64,000 bases of DNA from Comamonas testosteroni (GCA_008727115.1 CP044131.1:806001-870000), one strand, 5' to 3'; numbered from the stretch's first letter, positions 8,661-18,327 are shown. The notes: generated by a model not told the origin, from the sequence alone. Made by a program: numbers and translations.

Positions 8661-8807
8661 TAGTGTTTAGAGACGCTAGCACTACCCAGCAAACCGAAGG
8701 TTTGCGTTTGAGACGAGGCGTGAAGCCGAAGGCAGTACATAAGTACGACAAGGCGAAACAACGACGTATCAAGGGTTGTGTTGGCGGCTCTTATATGCAA
8801 AAAAGCC
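8661..8807. repeat. Unusual non-coding block, probable dispersed repeat
   Basis: About 145 bases directly after the DMT gene stop, with a purine-rich, lower-GC composition unlike the flanks. It contains GCAAACCGAAGGTTTGC (an inverted repeat AAACC/GGTTT around GAA), the palindrome GTACATAAGTAC and GACAAGGCGAAACAACGACG. I recall similar blocks between genes of Comamonadaceae, but only one copy is in this window. No convincing gene is present; a 67-codon frame across it looks like chance. Confidence 0.4.
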
Positions 8808-8851
8808 CTCTAACCCTTGCTGTAAAAGCGCAGGCAGCTATTGTTTTGAAA
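8808..8851. repeat. Palindromic element A, short copy
   Basis: Starts CTAACCCTTGCTG and ends AGGCAGCTATTGTTTTGAA. It is clearly related to 59938-59980, which starts CTAACCCATAGCTG and ends AAGAAGCTATTGTTTTGAA. It ends 11 bases before the LysE-type gene start, so it lies in the leader of that mRNA. Confidence 0.6.
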
Positions 8852-8862
8852 GAATTTTGACG

Positions 8863-9510
8863 ATGCCGACCTGGGATGTTTTGATTGCCTTCTTTGGCGT
8901 GGCTGTGCTGCTGGGCTTGAGCCCGGGGCCGGACAATCTGTTTGTGCTGGTGCAGTCTGCCCAGCGTGGCTGGCGTGTGGGCTTGTGTGTGGTGCTGGGG
9001 CTTTGTATTGGCATTGTGGGTCACACAGCGGCTGTGGCCTTGGGGCTGGCTGCAGTGGTGGCGGCATCGCCCATGCTGTTCACGGCACTCAAGGTCTGCG
9101 GCGCGGCCTACTTGCTCTATATGGCTTGGGGCGCATGGCGTGCGCCGGTGCAGGTCAGCGAGACCGCGCAGGCACAGCCACAGCGCGATGTGCTGACGCT
9201 GCAATCTGCATTGGGCTGGATAGGCCGTGGCGTGGTCATGAACCTGACCAACCCCAAGGTACTGATCTTCTTTCTGGCCTTTCTGCCCCAGTTTGCTGAC
9301 CCGGCACGCGGCAGCGTTCCGCTGCAGATCATGGTGCTGGGCTGCGTCTTCATGCTCTCGTCATGGCTGGTCTTTGGCTCCATCGCCTGCTTCTCGGGTC
9401 TGTTTGGGCAGATCCTGCAGCGCTCGGCCCGTGCCCAGCGCTGGCTCAACCGCATTGCCGCCACCGTTTTCGGCGCACTCGCTTTACGCTTGATACTGGT
9501 GCAACGCTAG
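8863..9510 (+). CDS. LysE family amino-acid exporter
   Basis: A 215-residue inner-membrane protein of the LysE/RhtB translocator family, with about six hydrophobic segments. The signature LLGLSPGPDNLFVL is at residues 16-29, followed by VGLCVVLGLCIGIVGHT, and the mid-protein NLTNPKVLIFFLAFLPQF is family-typical. Members export amino acids such as lysine, threonine or homoserine lactone. The ATG at 8863 gives the normal N-terminus MPTWDVLIAFFG; an earlier in-frame ATG at 8776 would translate a repeat and is rejected. Confidence 0.88.
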   Translation: MPTWDVLIAFFGVAVLLGLSPGPDNLFVLVQSAQRGWRVGLCVVLGLCIGIVGHTAAVALGLAAVVAASPMLFTALKVCGAAYLLYMAWGAWRAPVQVSETAQAQPQRDVLTLQSALGWIGRGVVMNLTNPKVLIFFLAFLPQFADPARGSVPLQIMVLGCVFMLSSWLVFGSIACFSGLFGQILQRSARAQRWLNRIAATVFGALALRLILVQR

Positions 9511-9556
9511 AGGCAAACACTCTCAAAACTGGCCCGGTCTAAGCGAGTGACAGTGA

Positions 9557-9648
9557 GCAAGGGCCGCCCCGCAGCGAGACTGTCGTCCCCCTCCCATAGT
9601 GCGAAGCACGTAGAGAGAGGGGGAAGGCGCATAGCGCCTCAGGGGGAG
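9557..9648. repeat. Intergenic repeat B, copy 3 (inverted)
   Basis: GCAAGGGCCGCCCCGCAGCG at the left end and GGGGGAAGGCGC plus AGCGCCTCAGGGGGA at the right, with an extra segment of about 25 bases in the middle compared with copy 4. It lies between the convergent LysE-type gene and the peptide-binding-protein gene, ending seven bases before the stop of the latter, and may act as a bidirectional terminator. Confidence 0.75.
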
Positions 9649-9655
9649 CCCTCAG

Positions 9656-11143
9656 TTATCCCCAAGACAGAGAAGACAAGTCATTCACAAACACCGGCAT
9701 GTCCTTCCACAGGCCGCGCAGCTTCTTGTTCGCCACGGTCACCCATTGCGGGGTGTAGAGAAAGCCATGGACTGAATCGCGTGCCAGCAGACGCTGGGCA
9801 TCGCCAATCAGGCGAGCGCGGTCGGCAGGGCGGGGCGTGTGCTTGATCTTTTCGAAAAGCTCGTCGAACTCCTGGGAGTGGTAGCCCCAGTAGTAATCGG
9901 GCTTGGCGAAGTTGCCCAGATCAAAGGGCTCCACATGCGAGATGAGGGTCAGGTCGTAGTTCTTGTTGGTATAGGTACCTGACAGCCACTGCGCCCATTC
10001 CACGTTTTGCAGCTTGAGCTGGATGCCGATCTTGGCCAGCTGCGCTGCAATCAGCTCGCCGCCCTGGCGTGCGTAGGGAGCGGGGGGCAGCGTCATGGTC
10101 AGTGTCAGCGGCTTCTTGATACCGGCTTCTGCCATTAATGCCTTGGCTTTATCCAGATCGAAGGGATTGATGCCCGTGGTGTCCACATAGCCAAAGGCCG
10201 TGGGCACGTAATAGCTGCCAATGGGCACGCCATAGCCATCGGCGGCGCCGGCAATCACGGCCTTGCGGTCGATGGCGGCGGCAATGGCGCGGCGCACGCG
10301 AATGTCATTGAGCGGCTTGCGCGCGTTGTTGATGGCCAAGATGGTCTTGGCACGCGAGTTGCTCACCACTACCTGAAAGCGGGGGCTGCTCTTGAACTGG
10401 GGCACGCTGCGAGGCGAGACACGGGGGAAGGCGTCAACGTCCCCGGCCAGCAGGGCGGCGACCTGTGCCGCAGGGTCGGGAATGAAGCGGAACACGGCAC
10501 GCTTGATGCGGATGCCTTGCGCTGCCCGGTAATCGGGCCAGGCCACCAACGTGACCGAGGCACCCCTGGCCCAGGTGGCCAGCTTGTAGGGGCCAGTGCC
10601 CACAGGCTTGGAGGCATTGCTGGCCGCGCTCTTGGGCTCGACGATGATGGCCGTGGCCTGTCCCATCATGAACAGGAAGTCGGGGTCGATTTCGTGGTGG
10701 GTCAGCACCACGGTGTGCGCGTCAACGACCTGGGTGTCCAGGTTGGCAAAGGTGCGCTTGTCCTTGTTGGTGCTCTTGTCGGCGGCGGCACGGTCAAACG
10801 AAAACTTGACGGCAGCAGCGTTGAAGGGCTCACCGTTTTGAAACTTGACGTCCTTGCGCAGGCGGAAGGTGTAGGTCTTGAGGTCCGGGGAGACTTCCCA
10901 GCTCTCCGCCAGCAAAGGAGAGACGCTGCCGTCGGAGTTGATCTTGGTCAGCGTCTCGAAGACGTTGTAGAGCACGACTTCGGCAATCGACGATGCCGCC
11001 CCTGCCGTGGGGTCCAGCCCTGGTGGCTCCAGCGTCATGGCAAGGGTGACGCTGTCTTTTCTGGCCTGTGCCAGCGCGGGCCAGGCAGTGAACAGGGGCA
11101 AGCTGGCAGCCGAGCTGGCCAGCAAGGAGCGGCGATTGAGCAT
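9656..11143 (-). CDS. Peptide/nickel-type ABC transporter substrate-binding protein
   Basis: The periplasmic receptor (495 residues, SBP family 5) of the adjacent ABC importer. The N-terminus MLNRRSLLASSAASLPLF, followed by an AWPALA cleavage region, is a signal peptide with a twin-arginine-like pair. The mature protein has family markers: LESWEVSPDLKTYTFRLRKD-like text near residue 80, FDRAAADKS, and VRRAIAAAIDRKAVI near residue 285. It is the last gene of the operon, 159 bases after the ATPase gene, so it may have an internal promoter. The ligand is unknown; peptides, glutathione and other small molecules are all bound in this family. Confidence 0.9.
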   Translation of the reverse strand: MLNRRSLLASSAASLPLFTAWPALAQARKDSVTLAMTLEPPGLDPTAGAASSIAEVVLYNVFETLTKINSDGSVSPLLAESWEVSPDLKTYTFRLRKDVKFQNGEPFNAAAVKFSFDRAAADKSTNKDKRTFANLDTQVVDAHTVVLTHHEIDPDFLFMMGQATAIIVEPKSAASNASKPVGTGPYKLATWARGASVTLVAWPDYRAAQGIRIKRAVFRFIPDPAAQVAALLAGDVDAFPRVSPRSVPQFKSSPRFQVVVSNSRAKTILAINNARKPLNDIRVRRAIAAAIDRKAVIAGAADGYGVPIGSYYVPTAFGYVDTTGINPFDLDKAKALMAEAGIKKPLTLTMTLPPAPYARQGGELIAAQLAKIGIQLKLQNVEWAQWLSGTYTNKNYDLTLISHVEPFDLGNFAKPDYYWGYHSQEFDELFEKIKHTPRPADRARLIGDAQRLLARDSVHGFLYTPQWVTVANKKLRGLWKDMPVFVNDLSSLSWG

Positions 11144-11302
11144 CTAACAAGTCTCCAAAGGGAGCAGGTCACATGGGCCTGCAAAAGCGCTGCAAGTCGC
11201 CGCGCCAGGCGGGACTTGTTTCATCTGTGTTTTTACACCAGCCGAGGGCGCTTGCATGGCGACTGCTCACATATCGCAGTGGCGAGTGTGAACAACATGG
11301 CC

Positions 11303-12136
11303 CTAGATGGGGCGTGGCGCAGCCTTGACCAGGGCCTGGGTGTAAGCGTGCTCGGGCGTGTGAAACAGCTTTTGCGGTGTGCCGCGCTCCACGATCTCGC
11401 CTTGATAAAGCACGATGACGTGATCGCAGACATGCTGGACCACGGCCAGATCATGGCTGATGAACAGATAGGACAGGCCCAACTCGCGCTGCAGATCCTG
11501 CATCAGGTTCAGCACCTGGGCTTGTACGGAGACATCCAGGGCACTGACGGGCTCGTCCGCCACGATCAGCTTGGGGCGTGTAATCAGCGCACGGGCAATG
11601 GCAATGCGCTGGCGCTGGCCGCCCGAGAATTCATGCGGGTACTTGTCCGCATCCTGCATGCGCAGGCCTACCTGATCGAGCACGTCCATGACCCGTTGGC
11701 GCTGGGCAGGGCGCGTGAGCTTTTCAGGCAGGCTTGCCAGTGGCTCGCTGACGATGCGCTCCACCGTCATGCGTGGGTCCAGAGAACCATAGGGATCCTG
11801 AAACACCATCTGAAAATCACGCCGAGCGGCGCGCAGCTCTTTGTCTGCGAGTTGGTGCAGGTTGCGGCCCAGCAGCTCAACCGAGCCTTCGCTGGGACGG
11901 TCCAGTGCCATGACCAGCCTGGCCAGGGTGGACTTGCCGGAGCCTGACTCGCCCACGATGCCCAGGCTTTGGCCTGCGGTCAGCTCAAAGCTCACACCAC
12001 GCAGGGCCTGCAAAGGCTCTGGCCGTTGCCACAATGATGAGCGAGGGCGAGAGTAAGAGCGTTTTAGCCCTTTAACGCTGAGCAGGCTTGGGCTTTCAGC
12101 TACTTTTTCGAGAGTGCTTGAGTGGGAGTGGCTCAT
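11303..12136 (-). CDS. ABC transporter ATP-binding protein (DppF/OppF type)
   Basis: The second ATPase of the peptide-type importer, 277 residues. It carries Walker A GESGSGKST, the signature [15 protein letters not shown] and Walker B LIVADEPVSALD, then an H-loop in LFISHDLAVV. The C-terminal oligopeptide-transport extension is short: the protein ends soon after AYTQALVKAAPRPI, whereas DppF/OppF normally continue into a cysteine motif. The N-terminal 20 residues are Ser-rich and may be non-structural. The start overlaps the stop of the preceding ATPase gene by four bases, indicating translational coupling. Confidence 0.92.
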   Translation of the reverse strand: MSHSHSSTLEKVAESPSLLSVKGLKRSYSRPRSSLWQRPEPLQALRGVSFELTAGQSLGIVGESGSGKSTLARLVMALDRPSEGSVELLGRNLHQLADKELRAARRDFQMVFQDPYGSLDPRMTVERIVSEPLASLPEKLTRPAQRQRVMDVLDQVGLRMQDADKYPHEFSGGQRQRIAIARALITRPKLIVADEPVSALDVSVQAQVLNLMQDLQRELGLSYLFISHDLAVVQHVCDHVIVLYQGEIVERGTPQKLFHTPEHAYTQALVKAAPRPI

Positions 12137-13158
12137 GGCTGGGCTCCTGTGCTCAGCACTTGTTCAAACAGGCAGCGTGCCAGGTGGGGCTGGCGCCAGG
12201 AGGCCAGAGATGCCGGTGCCGCCTGATGGGGCTGGTGCAGCGTTCTAGGCGGAGGGGGCTCCATGTAGCACTCGTTCTGGGTATGGGCGCAGCGGCCTGC
12301 AAACGGGCAGCCGGCAGGCAGATCGACCAGTTCGGGTACGGCCCCGGCAATGGTGGGCAGGTGAGCCGCTGCAGCTTGTTGAAGCTGCGGGCGAGCGGCG
12401 AACAACCCACGGGTGTAGGGGTGGGCACGACGGGCGAAGACGGCTTCCGTCATGCCGGATTCGACGACGGTGCCGCCATACATGACCAGCAGCTGCTCGG
12501 CATTCTGGGCAATGACACCCAGGTCATGGCTGATGAGCACCAGCGCCATGGAGTGCTCGGCCACCAGCTCCTGCAGCAAATCCAGAATGCGCTGCTGCAC
12601 CGTCACGTCCAGGGCCGTGGTGGGTTCGTCGGCCACCAGCAGATCGGGCCCGCAGGCCAGTGCCATGGCAATCATGATGCGCTGGCGCTGGCCGCCCGAG
12701 AACTGGTGCGGATAGTCGTCAAGCCGTTGTGCGGCCAGGGCAATGCCCACGCGCTCCAGCAATTCGGTTGCGCGGGCGCGGGCCTGGGCGCGGCTCAGCC
12801 CCAGGTGCAGGCGCAGCGGCTCGGCCACCTGGCGGCCTATGCTGTGCAGCGGGTTGAGTGCCGTCATGGGCTCTTGGAACACCATGGCCATGCGGTTGCC
12901 GCGCAGGCCGCAGAGCTGGCGCTCTGTGAGCTCAAGCAGGTTGCTGCCATCCAGGCGAATGCTGCCTTCGACCTGGGCGTGTTCGGGCAGCAGACCCATC
13001 AGCGCCAATGCGGTCAGCGATTTTCCGCAGCCCGACTCACCGATCAGTCCCAGGGTAGCGCCACGCTCCAGCGTGAAGCTGACATCGCGCACGGCCAGCG
13101 CAAGGCCTCGGTGGGTCTGCAGCTGTATGGAGAGGTTGGAGACTTCAAGCAAAGCCAT
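12133..13158 (-). CDS. ABC transporter ATP-binding protein (DppD/OppD type)
   Basis: The first ATPase of the importer, 341 residues. Walker [13 protein letters not shown] lies near residue 38, the signature [15 protein letters not shown] near 155 and Walker [13 protein letters not shown] near 175. The C-terminal oligopeptide_HPY extension is intact: [19 protein letters not shown] carries the cysteines that in related transporters can bind an iron-sulfur cluster. It is separated from the upstream permease gene by 18 bases and overlaps the next ATPase gene by four. Confidence 0.93.
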   Translation of the reverse strand: MALLEVSNLSIQLQTHRGLALAVRDVSFTLERGATLGLIGESGCGKSLTALALMGLLPEHAQVEGSIRLDGSNLLELTERQLCGLRGNRMAMVFQEPMTALNPLHSIGRQVAEPLRLHLGLSRAQARARATELLERVGIALAAQRLDDYPHQFSGGQRQRIMIAMALACGPDLLVADEPTTALDVTVQQRILDLLQELVAEHSMALVLISHDLGVIAQNAEQLLVMYGGTVVESGMTEAVFARRAHPYTRGLFAARPQLQQAAAAHLPTIAGAVPELVDLPAGCPFAGRCAHTQNECYMEPPPPRTLHQPHQAAPASLASWRQPHLARCLFEQVLSTGAQP

Positions 13159-13176
13159 GGTTGGTATCCCTGGGCA

Positions 13177-14085
13177 TTAGCGCTCGCGTGTCAGGCGCGG
13201 GTCCAGCAGGTCGCGCAGCCCGTCACCCAGCAGGTTCAGGCCCAGCACCGACAGGGCAATCGCCACGCCGGGCCAGACGGCCAGCAGCGGAGCCTGGTAC
13301 ATCAGGGTCTGGGCATCGCTGAGCATGCGCCCCCACGAGGGCAAAGGCGGCTGCGTGCCCAGACCCAGATAGGACAGGGCGGCTTCGGCCAGAATCGCCA
13401 GTGCAAACTGAATCGTGGCCTGCACGACCAGCACGGCGGCAATATTGGGCAGCACATGCTGCAAGGTGATGGCCGTGCGGCTCTTGCCGCAGGCGCGCGC
13501 GGCCAGCACATAGTCGCGTGCCCAGATGGCATTGGCCGAGGCGCGGGTGATGCGCGCAAATGTGGGGATGTTGAAAATGCCAATGGCGATGATGGCATTG
13601 AGCATGCCTGCGCCATACACGGCCGTGAGCATGATGGCCGAGAGCAGGGCGGGAAAGGCAAAGGTGAAGTCCGCCAGCCGCATGATGAGCTCTTCCACCC
13701 AGCCGCGGCGTGCGGCGGCAACCAGGCCCAGAATCACGCCCAGCGTCAAACCGATGCCTACGGCAATCAGGCCTACGGCAATGGAGGCGCGGGCACCGAT
13801 CAGGATTTGCGAAGCCGTGTCGCGGCCATAGGCATCGGTGCCCAGCCAGTGCTGGCTGCTGCCAGCTTGCAGGGCGGCGTCCATATTCGGTTCATAGGCA
13901 GAGCCTGGCGTCCAGAAAAATGACAGCAGGGCGGCCGCAATCAGCAGGCTGGTCAGCACAGCGCCCAGCACAAAGCTGCGGTGCTGAAGCGCACGCTGAG
14001 CAAAGCTTTGGGGCTGAGTGCGGCTGATGGCGCGTGTGGGGTAGCCGGGCGCAGCACTATTGCTCTGGGTGCTCATCTCTTTCAT
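13177..14085 (-). CDS. ABC transporter permease (DppC/OppC type)
   Basis: The second permease subunit, 302 residues, with about six transmembrane segments. The N-terminal cytoplasmic extension and first helix (SFVLGAVLTSLLIAAALLSF) are followed by HWLGTDAYGRDTASQILIGA, the conserved DppC stretch. The EAA loop (ARACGKSRTAITLQHVLPN) contacts the ATPases. It ends with the characteristic LNLLGDGLRDLLDPR. The start overlaps the end of the first permease gene by four bases. Confidence 0.94.
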   Translation of the reverse strand: MKEMSTQSNSAAPGYPTRAISRTQPQSFAQRALQHRSFVLGAVLTSLLIAAALLSFFWTPGSAYEPNMDAALQAGSSQHWLGTDAYGRDTASQILIGARASIAVGLIAVGIGLTLGVILGLVAAARRGWVEELIMRLADFTFAFPALLSAIMLTAVYGAGMLNAIIAIGIFNIPTFARITRASANAIWARDYVLAARACGKSRTAITLQHVLPNIAAVLVVQATIQFALAILAEAALSYLGLGTQPPLPSWGRMLSDAQTLMYQAPLLAVWPGVAIALSVLGLNLLGDGLRDLLDPRLTRER

Positions 14086-15044
14086 ATGTCGCTGGCCTTG
14101 ATGCGAGGGTCGATGGCGGCATACAGCACGTCGACGACAAAGTTCACCACCACCACCATGGCGGCCAGCAGCAGCACGCAGTTGCGCACCACGATGAGGT
14201 CGCGGTTGGAGATGGACTGGAAGATCAGCCGGCCCAGGCCCGGCAGGTAGAAGACGTTTTCCACCACGATGGTGCCCGCCAGCAAGTTGGCGAATTGCAG
14301 GCCCATGACGGTGATGACGGGAATCATGGCGTTGCGCAGCACATGGTCCCAGAGTGCTGCACGACGCGACAAGCCCTTGGCGCGGGCCGTGCGCACAAAG
14401 TCATCGCGCAGCACTTCCAGCACGGCCGAGCGGGTGATGCGCGCCAGAATGGCGGCCTGCACTACGGCCAGGGAAACAGCGGGCAGCAGCAGGGCCTGCA
14501 GTGCGGGCCAGAAGCCGCCGCCTTCTTCTTCGCTCCAGCCCGGGAAGCCACCGGCCGAGAACCATTGCAGCTTGACCGAAAACAGCAGGATCAAAAGAAT
14601 CGCGAACCAGAAGTTGGGGATGGCAATGCCGATCTGGGCCAGACCCATGATGCCCACATCGCCCCAGCGCTTGTGATGGGCTGCGGCAAACACACCAGCG
14701 GCAATGGCCAGAGCAGCCGTGATGAGCATGGCCATGACAGCCAGCGGAACGGTGACGACAAGGCGCTCCCAGACCAGCTCGGACACCGGAGACCCATAGG
14801 CATAGCTGTTGCCCATGTCGCCCTGGAGCAATCCGCTCATCCACTGCCAGTAGCGGGTGCTTGCGGGCTGGTCCAGCCCCAGCTGCTGTGCCATGGCGGC
14901 GACGCTCTCGGGGTCGGCATCGGGACCCATGAGCATCTGGGCGGCATTGCCAGGCAGGATCTCCAGCACGCCAAAGACCACGATGGAGGCGCCGAGCAAG
15001 GTGGCAATCAGCGTGAGCAGGCGTTTGAGCAGAAAGACGCTCAT
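14082..15044 (-). CDS. ABC transporter permease (DppB/OppB type)
   Basis: The first gene of the five-gene importer operon, 320 residues. The N-terminus MSVFLLKRLLTLIATLLGAS is the typical first helix, and the EAA loop reads RTARAKGLSRRAALWDHVLRN. The C-terminus VVVVNFVVDVLYAAIDPRIK is also canonical. It probably forms the channel together with the downstream permease. The 5' side (15045-15320) holds a copy of repeat B but no gene; no promoter stands out by eye. Confidence 0.94.
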   Translation of the reverse strand: MSVFLLKRLLTLIATLLGASIVVFGVLEILPGNAAQMLMGPDADPESVAAMAQQLGLDQPASTRYWQWMSGLLQGDMGNSYAYGSPVSELVWERLVVTVPLAVMAMLITAALAIAAGVFAAAHHKRWGDVGIMGLAQIGIAIPNFWFAILLILLFSVKLQWFSAGGFPGWSEEEGGGFWPALQALLLPAVSLAVVQAAILARITRSAVLEVLRDDFVRTARAKGLSRRAALWDHVLRNAMIPVITVMGLQFANLLAGTIVVENVFYLPGLGRLIFQSISNRDLIVVRNCVLLLAAMVVVVNFVVDVLYAAIDPRIKASDI

Positions 15045-15182
15045 GGCTTCAGGCAGTGTTTATCTATTGAAAAAGGAGCAGACATGCAATGTGCTGCGCA
15101 GCATAGCCGCCATTGTGCCGCGTCGTGATGCAGCTCCGGGCTTTGCCTGACGCGCAGCGCTGTCTCTTGGTGCACTGGATAA

Positions 15183-15581
<399 letters not shown>

Positions 15582-15616
15582 GTCCTTTTGAGGCTGAAGT
15601 CCTTATCTATCAAGCG

Positions 15617-15648
15617 AAAACAGCTCCTAATTAAGGAGCTGTTTTTTT
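15617..15648. terminator. Bidirectional terminator between ferredoxin gene and pth
   Basis: AAAACAGCTCCT (15617-15628) pairs with AGGAGCTGTTTT (15633-15644) around a short AT loop, with T residues continuing after. The A-run on the other side makes it effective for pth on the minus strand too. Confidence 0.9.
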
Positions 15649-15662
15649 GAGGAGCAGCAGAC

Positions 15663-16307
15663 TCAAGCCTTGTCGCTAGATGTGGGGGCTGCAGCCGCAT
15701 CGGGGGCCGGCTTGCGCGGTGGCTTGGGGCGCGGTGCTTTGGTGGTGTGAATGGCGAGCGTAGCCTTGTCCATCTGGCCGGCCACCATTTCAGGCCAGGC
15801 TTTGAGGGAGTGGGCCAGAGCATCCTCGATCAGCTTCATCTGATCGGGAGCGGGTTTTTTGAGTACCCAGTTGGCCACTTCGCCCTTGTGGCCGGGATGG
15901 CCTATGCCCACGCGCAGGCGCCAGTAGTTGGGCGAGCCCAGCTGCGCGTGAATATCGCGCAGACCGTTGTGGCCGCCGTGGCTGCCGCCTTGCTTGAGCT
16001 TGACCACACCGGGCTCGAAGTCCAGCTCGTCGTGCACGACGAGAATCTCTTCGGGCTGGATCTTGAAAAAGCGCGCCAGTGCGCCCACTGACTTGCCCGA
16101 GAGGTTCATGAAGGTCTGTGGCTCCAGCAGCCAGACGTTCTGGCCATTGATGCTGGTGCGGGCCATCAGCCCCCAGTAGCTGCGCTCTGGCACCAGGTTG
16201 ACTTTGAGTTCGCGTGCCAGTGCATCAATCCACCAGAAACCTGCGTTATGGCGCGTGTCTTCGTATTCAGGGCCGGGGTTGCCGAGGCCGACAAACAGTT
16301 TGATCAT
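15663..16307 (-). CDS. pth: Peptidyl-tRNA hydrolase
   Basis: Recycles peptidyl-tRNAs released from stalled ribosomes. It has 214 residues. The start [20 protein letters not shown] is canonical; Asn10 and His20 are the substrate-binding and catalytic residues, and the active-site Asp is in [24 protein letters not shown] and GHP(G) later are family motifs. A longer in-frame extension upstream (to 16433) would translate the rplY terminator and is not used. The C-terminal 25 residues are Ala/Pro/Lys-rich and species-variable. It follows rplY, as in many proteobacteria. Confidence 0.96.
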   Translation of the reverse strand: MIKLFVGLGNPGPEYEDTRHNAGFWWIDALARELKVNLVPERSYWGLMARTSINGQNVWLLEPQTFMNLSGKSVGALARFFKIQPEEILVVHDELDFEPGVVKLKQGGSHGGHNGLRDIHAQLGSPNYWRLRVGIGHPGHKGEVANWVLKKPAPDQMKLIEDALAHSLKAWPEMVAGQMDKATLAIHTTKAPRPKPPRKPAPDAAAAPTSSDKA

Positions 16308-16365
16308 GGCGTGATTATCTTCTTCTGAACAAAAGCAGGCTGGCCGTGCAGTTCTGCAAAATCCC

Positions 16366-16390
16366 AAAGAAAAAGCCCACCGAGGTGGGC
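16366..16390 (-). terminator. Intrinsic terminator of rplY
   Basis: GCCCACC (16375-16381) pairs with GGTGGGC (16384-16390) around GA. On the minus strand the run TTTTTCTTTGGG follows. It lies between rplY and pth, so pth is partly separated transcriptionally or depends on read-through. Confidence 0.8.
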
Positions 16391-16436
16391 CTTTTCTTTG
16401 AGTACAGCGCCAGGCGCTGTACTGCAAGCACAAGAA

Positions 16437-17060
16437 TTACTTCTTGCCCTTCTTGGCGGGAGCAGCTGCGGGAGCAGGTGCGGCGCCTTCGGCGGGAGCC
16501 ACTTCGGGCAGCTTGATGGAGACCACGGCGGGGTTCTTGTTGGCGCCACGCACCACAGCCTTCACGCCATTGGGCAGCTTCACGGACTGCAGACCCAGCA
16601 CGGACTTGGAAGTCAGGGCGCTCAGGTCCACCTTGATGAACTCGGGCAGGTCTGCGGGCTGGCAGATCACTTGCAGTTCGTGCATCAGAGGAGTCACGGT
16701 GCAGTTCTCGCCCTTGACGGCGGGAGACTCTTCCACACCTTCGAAGTGCAGGGGCACATTCATGTGCAGCTTGGTGGTGGCTTCAACGCGCTGGAAGTCC
16801 ACGTGCTGAATCAGCTTCTTGTAGGGGTGGAACTGCACGTCGCGCAGCACAACCTTGGTCACTTGACCGTTGATTTCCATGTCCAGGATGCTGGAGTGGA
16901 AGGCTTCCTTGTGCACAGCGTGCCACAGGGAGTTGTGATCGATTTCGATCATCAGGGCTTCACCAGCACCAAAAACGATGCCAGGGGTCTTGCCCGAAAT
17001 ACGCAGACGGCGGCTCGCACCCGTACCTTGCTTAGCGCGCTCTGTAGCGACGAATTGCAT
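16437..17060 (-). CDS. rplY: 50S ribosomal protein L25/general stress protein Ctc
   Basis: A 207-residue 5S-rRNA-binding ribosomal protein of the long (CTC/TL5) type. An N-terminal L25 domain (MQFVATERAKQGTGASRRLR, then KTPGIVFGAGEAL) is followed by the C-terminal TL5 beta domain (about 95-185). The Ala/Pro/Lys-rich tail ends APAKKGKK. Codon bias is strong, as expected for a ribosomal protein. It lies 156 bases downstream of prs, with a stable hairpin between them, and upstream of pth. This prs-rplY-pth order is widespread in proteobacteria. Confidence 0.96.
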   Translation of the reverse strand: MQFVATERAKQGTGASRRLRISGKTPGIVFGAGEALMIEIDHNSLWHAVHKEAFHSSILDMEINGQVTKVVLRDVQFHPYKKLIQHVDFQRVEATTKLHMNVPLHFEGVEESPAVKGENCTVTPLMHELQVICQPADLPEFIKVDLSALTSKSVLGLQSVKLPNGVKAVVRGANKNPAVVSIKLPEVAPAEGAAPAPAAAPAKKGKK

Positions 17061-17163
17061 AACTAACTCCTAGATGGGTGGACCGCGACCAGTCTCACCC
17101 GATTGAAAAAAGAATCTGTACCTACGAAAAAGGCCCTGGATTCTTACGGTGGCCTCGAACGCG

Positions 17164-17187
17164 GCAAACCTCCCGAAGGAGGTTTGC
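17164..17187 (-). other. Stable UUCG-loop hairpin between prs and rplY
   Basis: On the minus strand GCAAACCTCC pairs perfectly with GGAGGTTTGC around a UUCG tetraloop closed by C-G, one of the most stable RNA hairpins. It lacks a U-run, so it is not a standard terminator. It may protect an mRNA 3' end, slow polymerase or mark a processing site between prs and rplY. Confidence 0.6.
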
Positions 17188-17216
17188 TTGGGCTCAAGGC
17201 CGAAAAACCTGAGATT

Positions 17217-18176
17217 TTAAGCGGTAAACAGGCTGCTCACCGAATCACCGGTGGAAATGCGGTGAATTGTCTCGGCAAACAGGCCGGCGACAGACAGCTG
17301 GCGAATCTTGCCGCACTGCTGGGCAGCGGGGCTCAGAGGAATGGTATTGGTCACAACCACTTCGTCCAGAGCCGTGCCGTTGCCGATACGCTCCAGGGCT
17401 GGGCCCGAGAAGATGGGGTGCGAGCAGTAGGCGTACACGTTCTTGGCACCGCGCTGCTTGAGCACTTCGGCAGCCTTCACCAGAGTGCCAGCGGTGTCGA
17501 TCATGTCGTCCATGATCACGCAGTTGCGGCCGTCGATATCGCCGATCACGTGCATGACTTCGGACACGTTCGCCTTGGGGCGACGCTTGTCGATGATGGC
17601 CAGATCGCAACCCAGTTCCTTGGCCAGGGCGCGAGCACGCACCACACCACCAACGTCGGGGGACACAACGATCAGATCTTCGTAGTTCTTCTGGCGCAGG
17701 TCACCCAGCAACACGGGAGTTGCGTAGATGTTGTCCACTGGGATGTCGAAGAAGCCCTGAATCTGGTCGGCGTGCAAATCCATGGTCAGCACGCGTTCGA
17801 CGCCAACGGCCTGCAGCATGTTGGCCACCACCTTGGCGGTGATTGGCACGCGGCTGGAGCGAGGGCGACGGTCTTGACGAGCGTAGCCAAAGTAGGGGAT
17901 GACGGCGCAGATGCGCTCGGCCGATGCGCGCTTGAGGGCATCAACCATCACCAGCAACTCCATCAGGTTGTCGTTGGTGGGGGCGCAGGTGGACTGGACC
18001 ACGAAAACGTCGCGAGCGCGAACGTTTTGCTTGATCTCGACCGCGACTTCTCCATCGGAGAAACGGCCAACGTCAGCAGCACCCAGGGTAGTGCCAAGGT
18101 GCTTAACAATCTCTTCGGCCATGCCAGCGTTGGCATTGCCTGTGAAGACCATGAAATCAGAGTGATGTGAGTGCAT
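17217..18176 (-). CDS. prs: Ribose-phosphate pyrophosphokinase
   Basis: Makes PRPP from ribose 5-phosphate and ATP, feeding nucleotide, histidine and tryptophan synthesis. It has 319 residues with the start [23 protein letters not shown]-binding parts appear in [20 protein letters not shown] and the [16 protein letters not shown] loop. The PRPP-binding motif [20 protein letters not shown] is near residue 225. A start eight codons later (18152) is also possible. The long upstream frame extension runs through the tRNA-Gln gene and is not coding. Confidence 0.96.
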   Translation of the reverse strand: MHSHHSDFMVFTGNANAGMAEEIVKHLGTTLGAADVGRFSDGEVAVEIKQNVRARDVFVVQSTCAPTNDNLMELLVMVDALKRASAERICAVIPYFGYARQDRRPRSSRVPITAKVVANMLQAVGVERVLTMDLHADQIQGFFDIPVDNIYATPVLLGDLRQKNYEDLIVVSPDVGGVVRARALAKELGCDLAIIDKRRPKANVSEVMHVIGDIDGRNCVIMDDMIDTAGTLVKAAEVLKQRGAKNVYAYCSHPIFSGPALERIGNGTALDEVVVTNTIPLSPAAQQCGKIRQLSVAGLFAETIHRISTGDSVSSLFTA

Positions 18177-18220
18177 TGTGCGTCCCAGTGCTGTGGGTTG
18201 CTTTGACGCAAGAAGATGTT

Positions 18221-18297
18221 TGGCAGGGGAAGAAGGATTCGAACCTTCGCATGCTGGAATCAAAATCCAGTGCCTTAACCAACTTGGCGACTCCCCT
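18221..18297 (-). tRNA. tRNA-Gln (UUG anticodon)
   Basis: On the minus strand AGGGGAG begins a 77-nucleotide cloverleaf that includes an encoded CCA. The D arm is GCCAAGTTGGTTAAGGC. The anticodon stem CTGGA/TCCAG encloses TTTTGAT, giving UUG. The T arm contains GGTTCGAATCC, and the acceptor closes with a G discriminator. It lies between ispE and prs, and is probably processed from an ispE-tRNA-prs transcript. Confidence 0.95.
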
Positions 18298-18327
18298 ACA
18301 CAGGCTTTCTGTCGGAAACAAAAAGCC

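Noticed and set aside
12088-13923. 611-codon plus-strand open frame across the ABC transporter genes
   Set aside because: It overlaps three well-recognised minus-strand transporter genes and has antisense-type composition.
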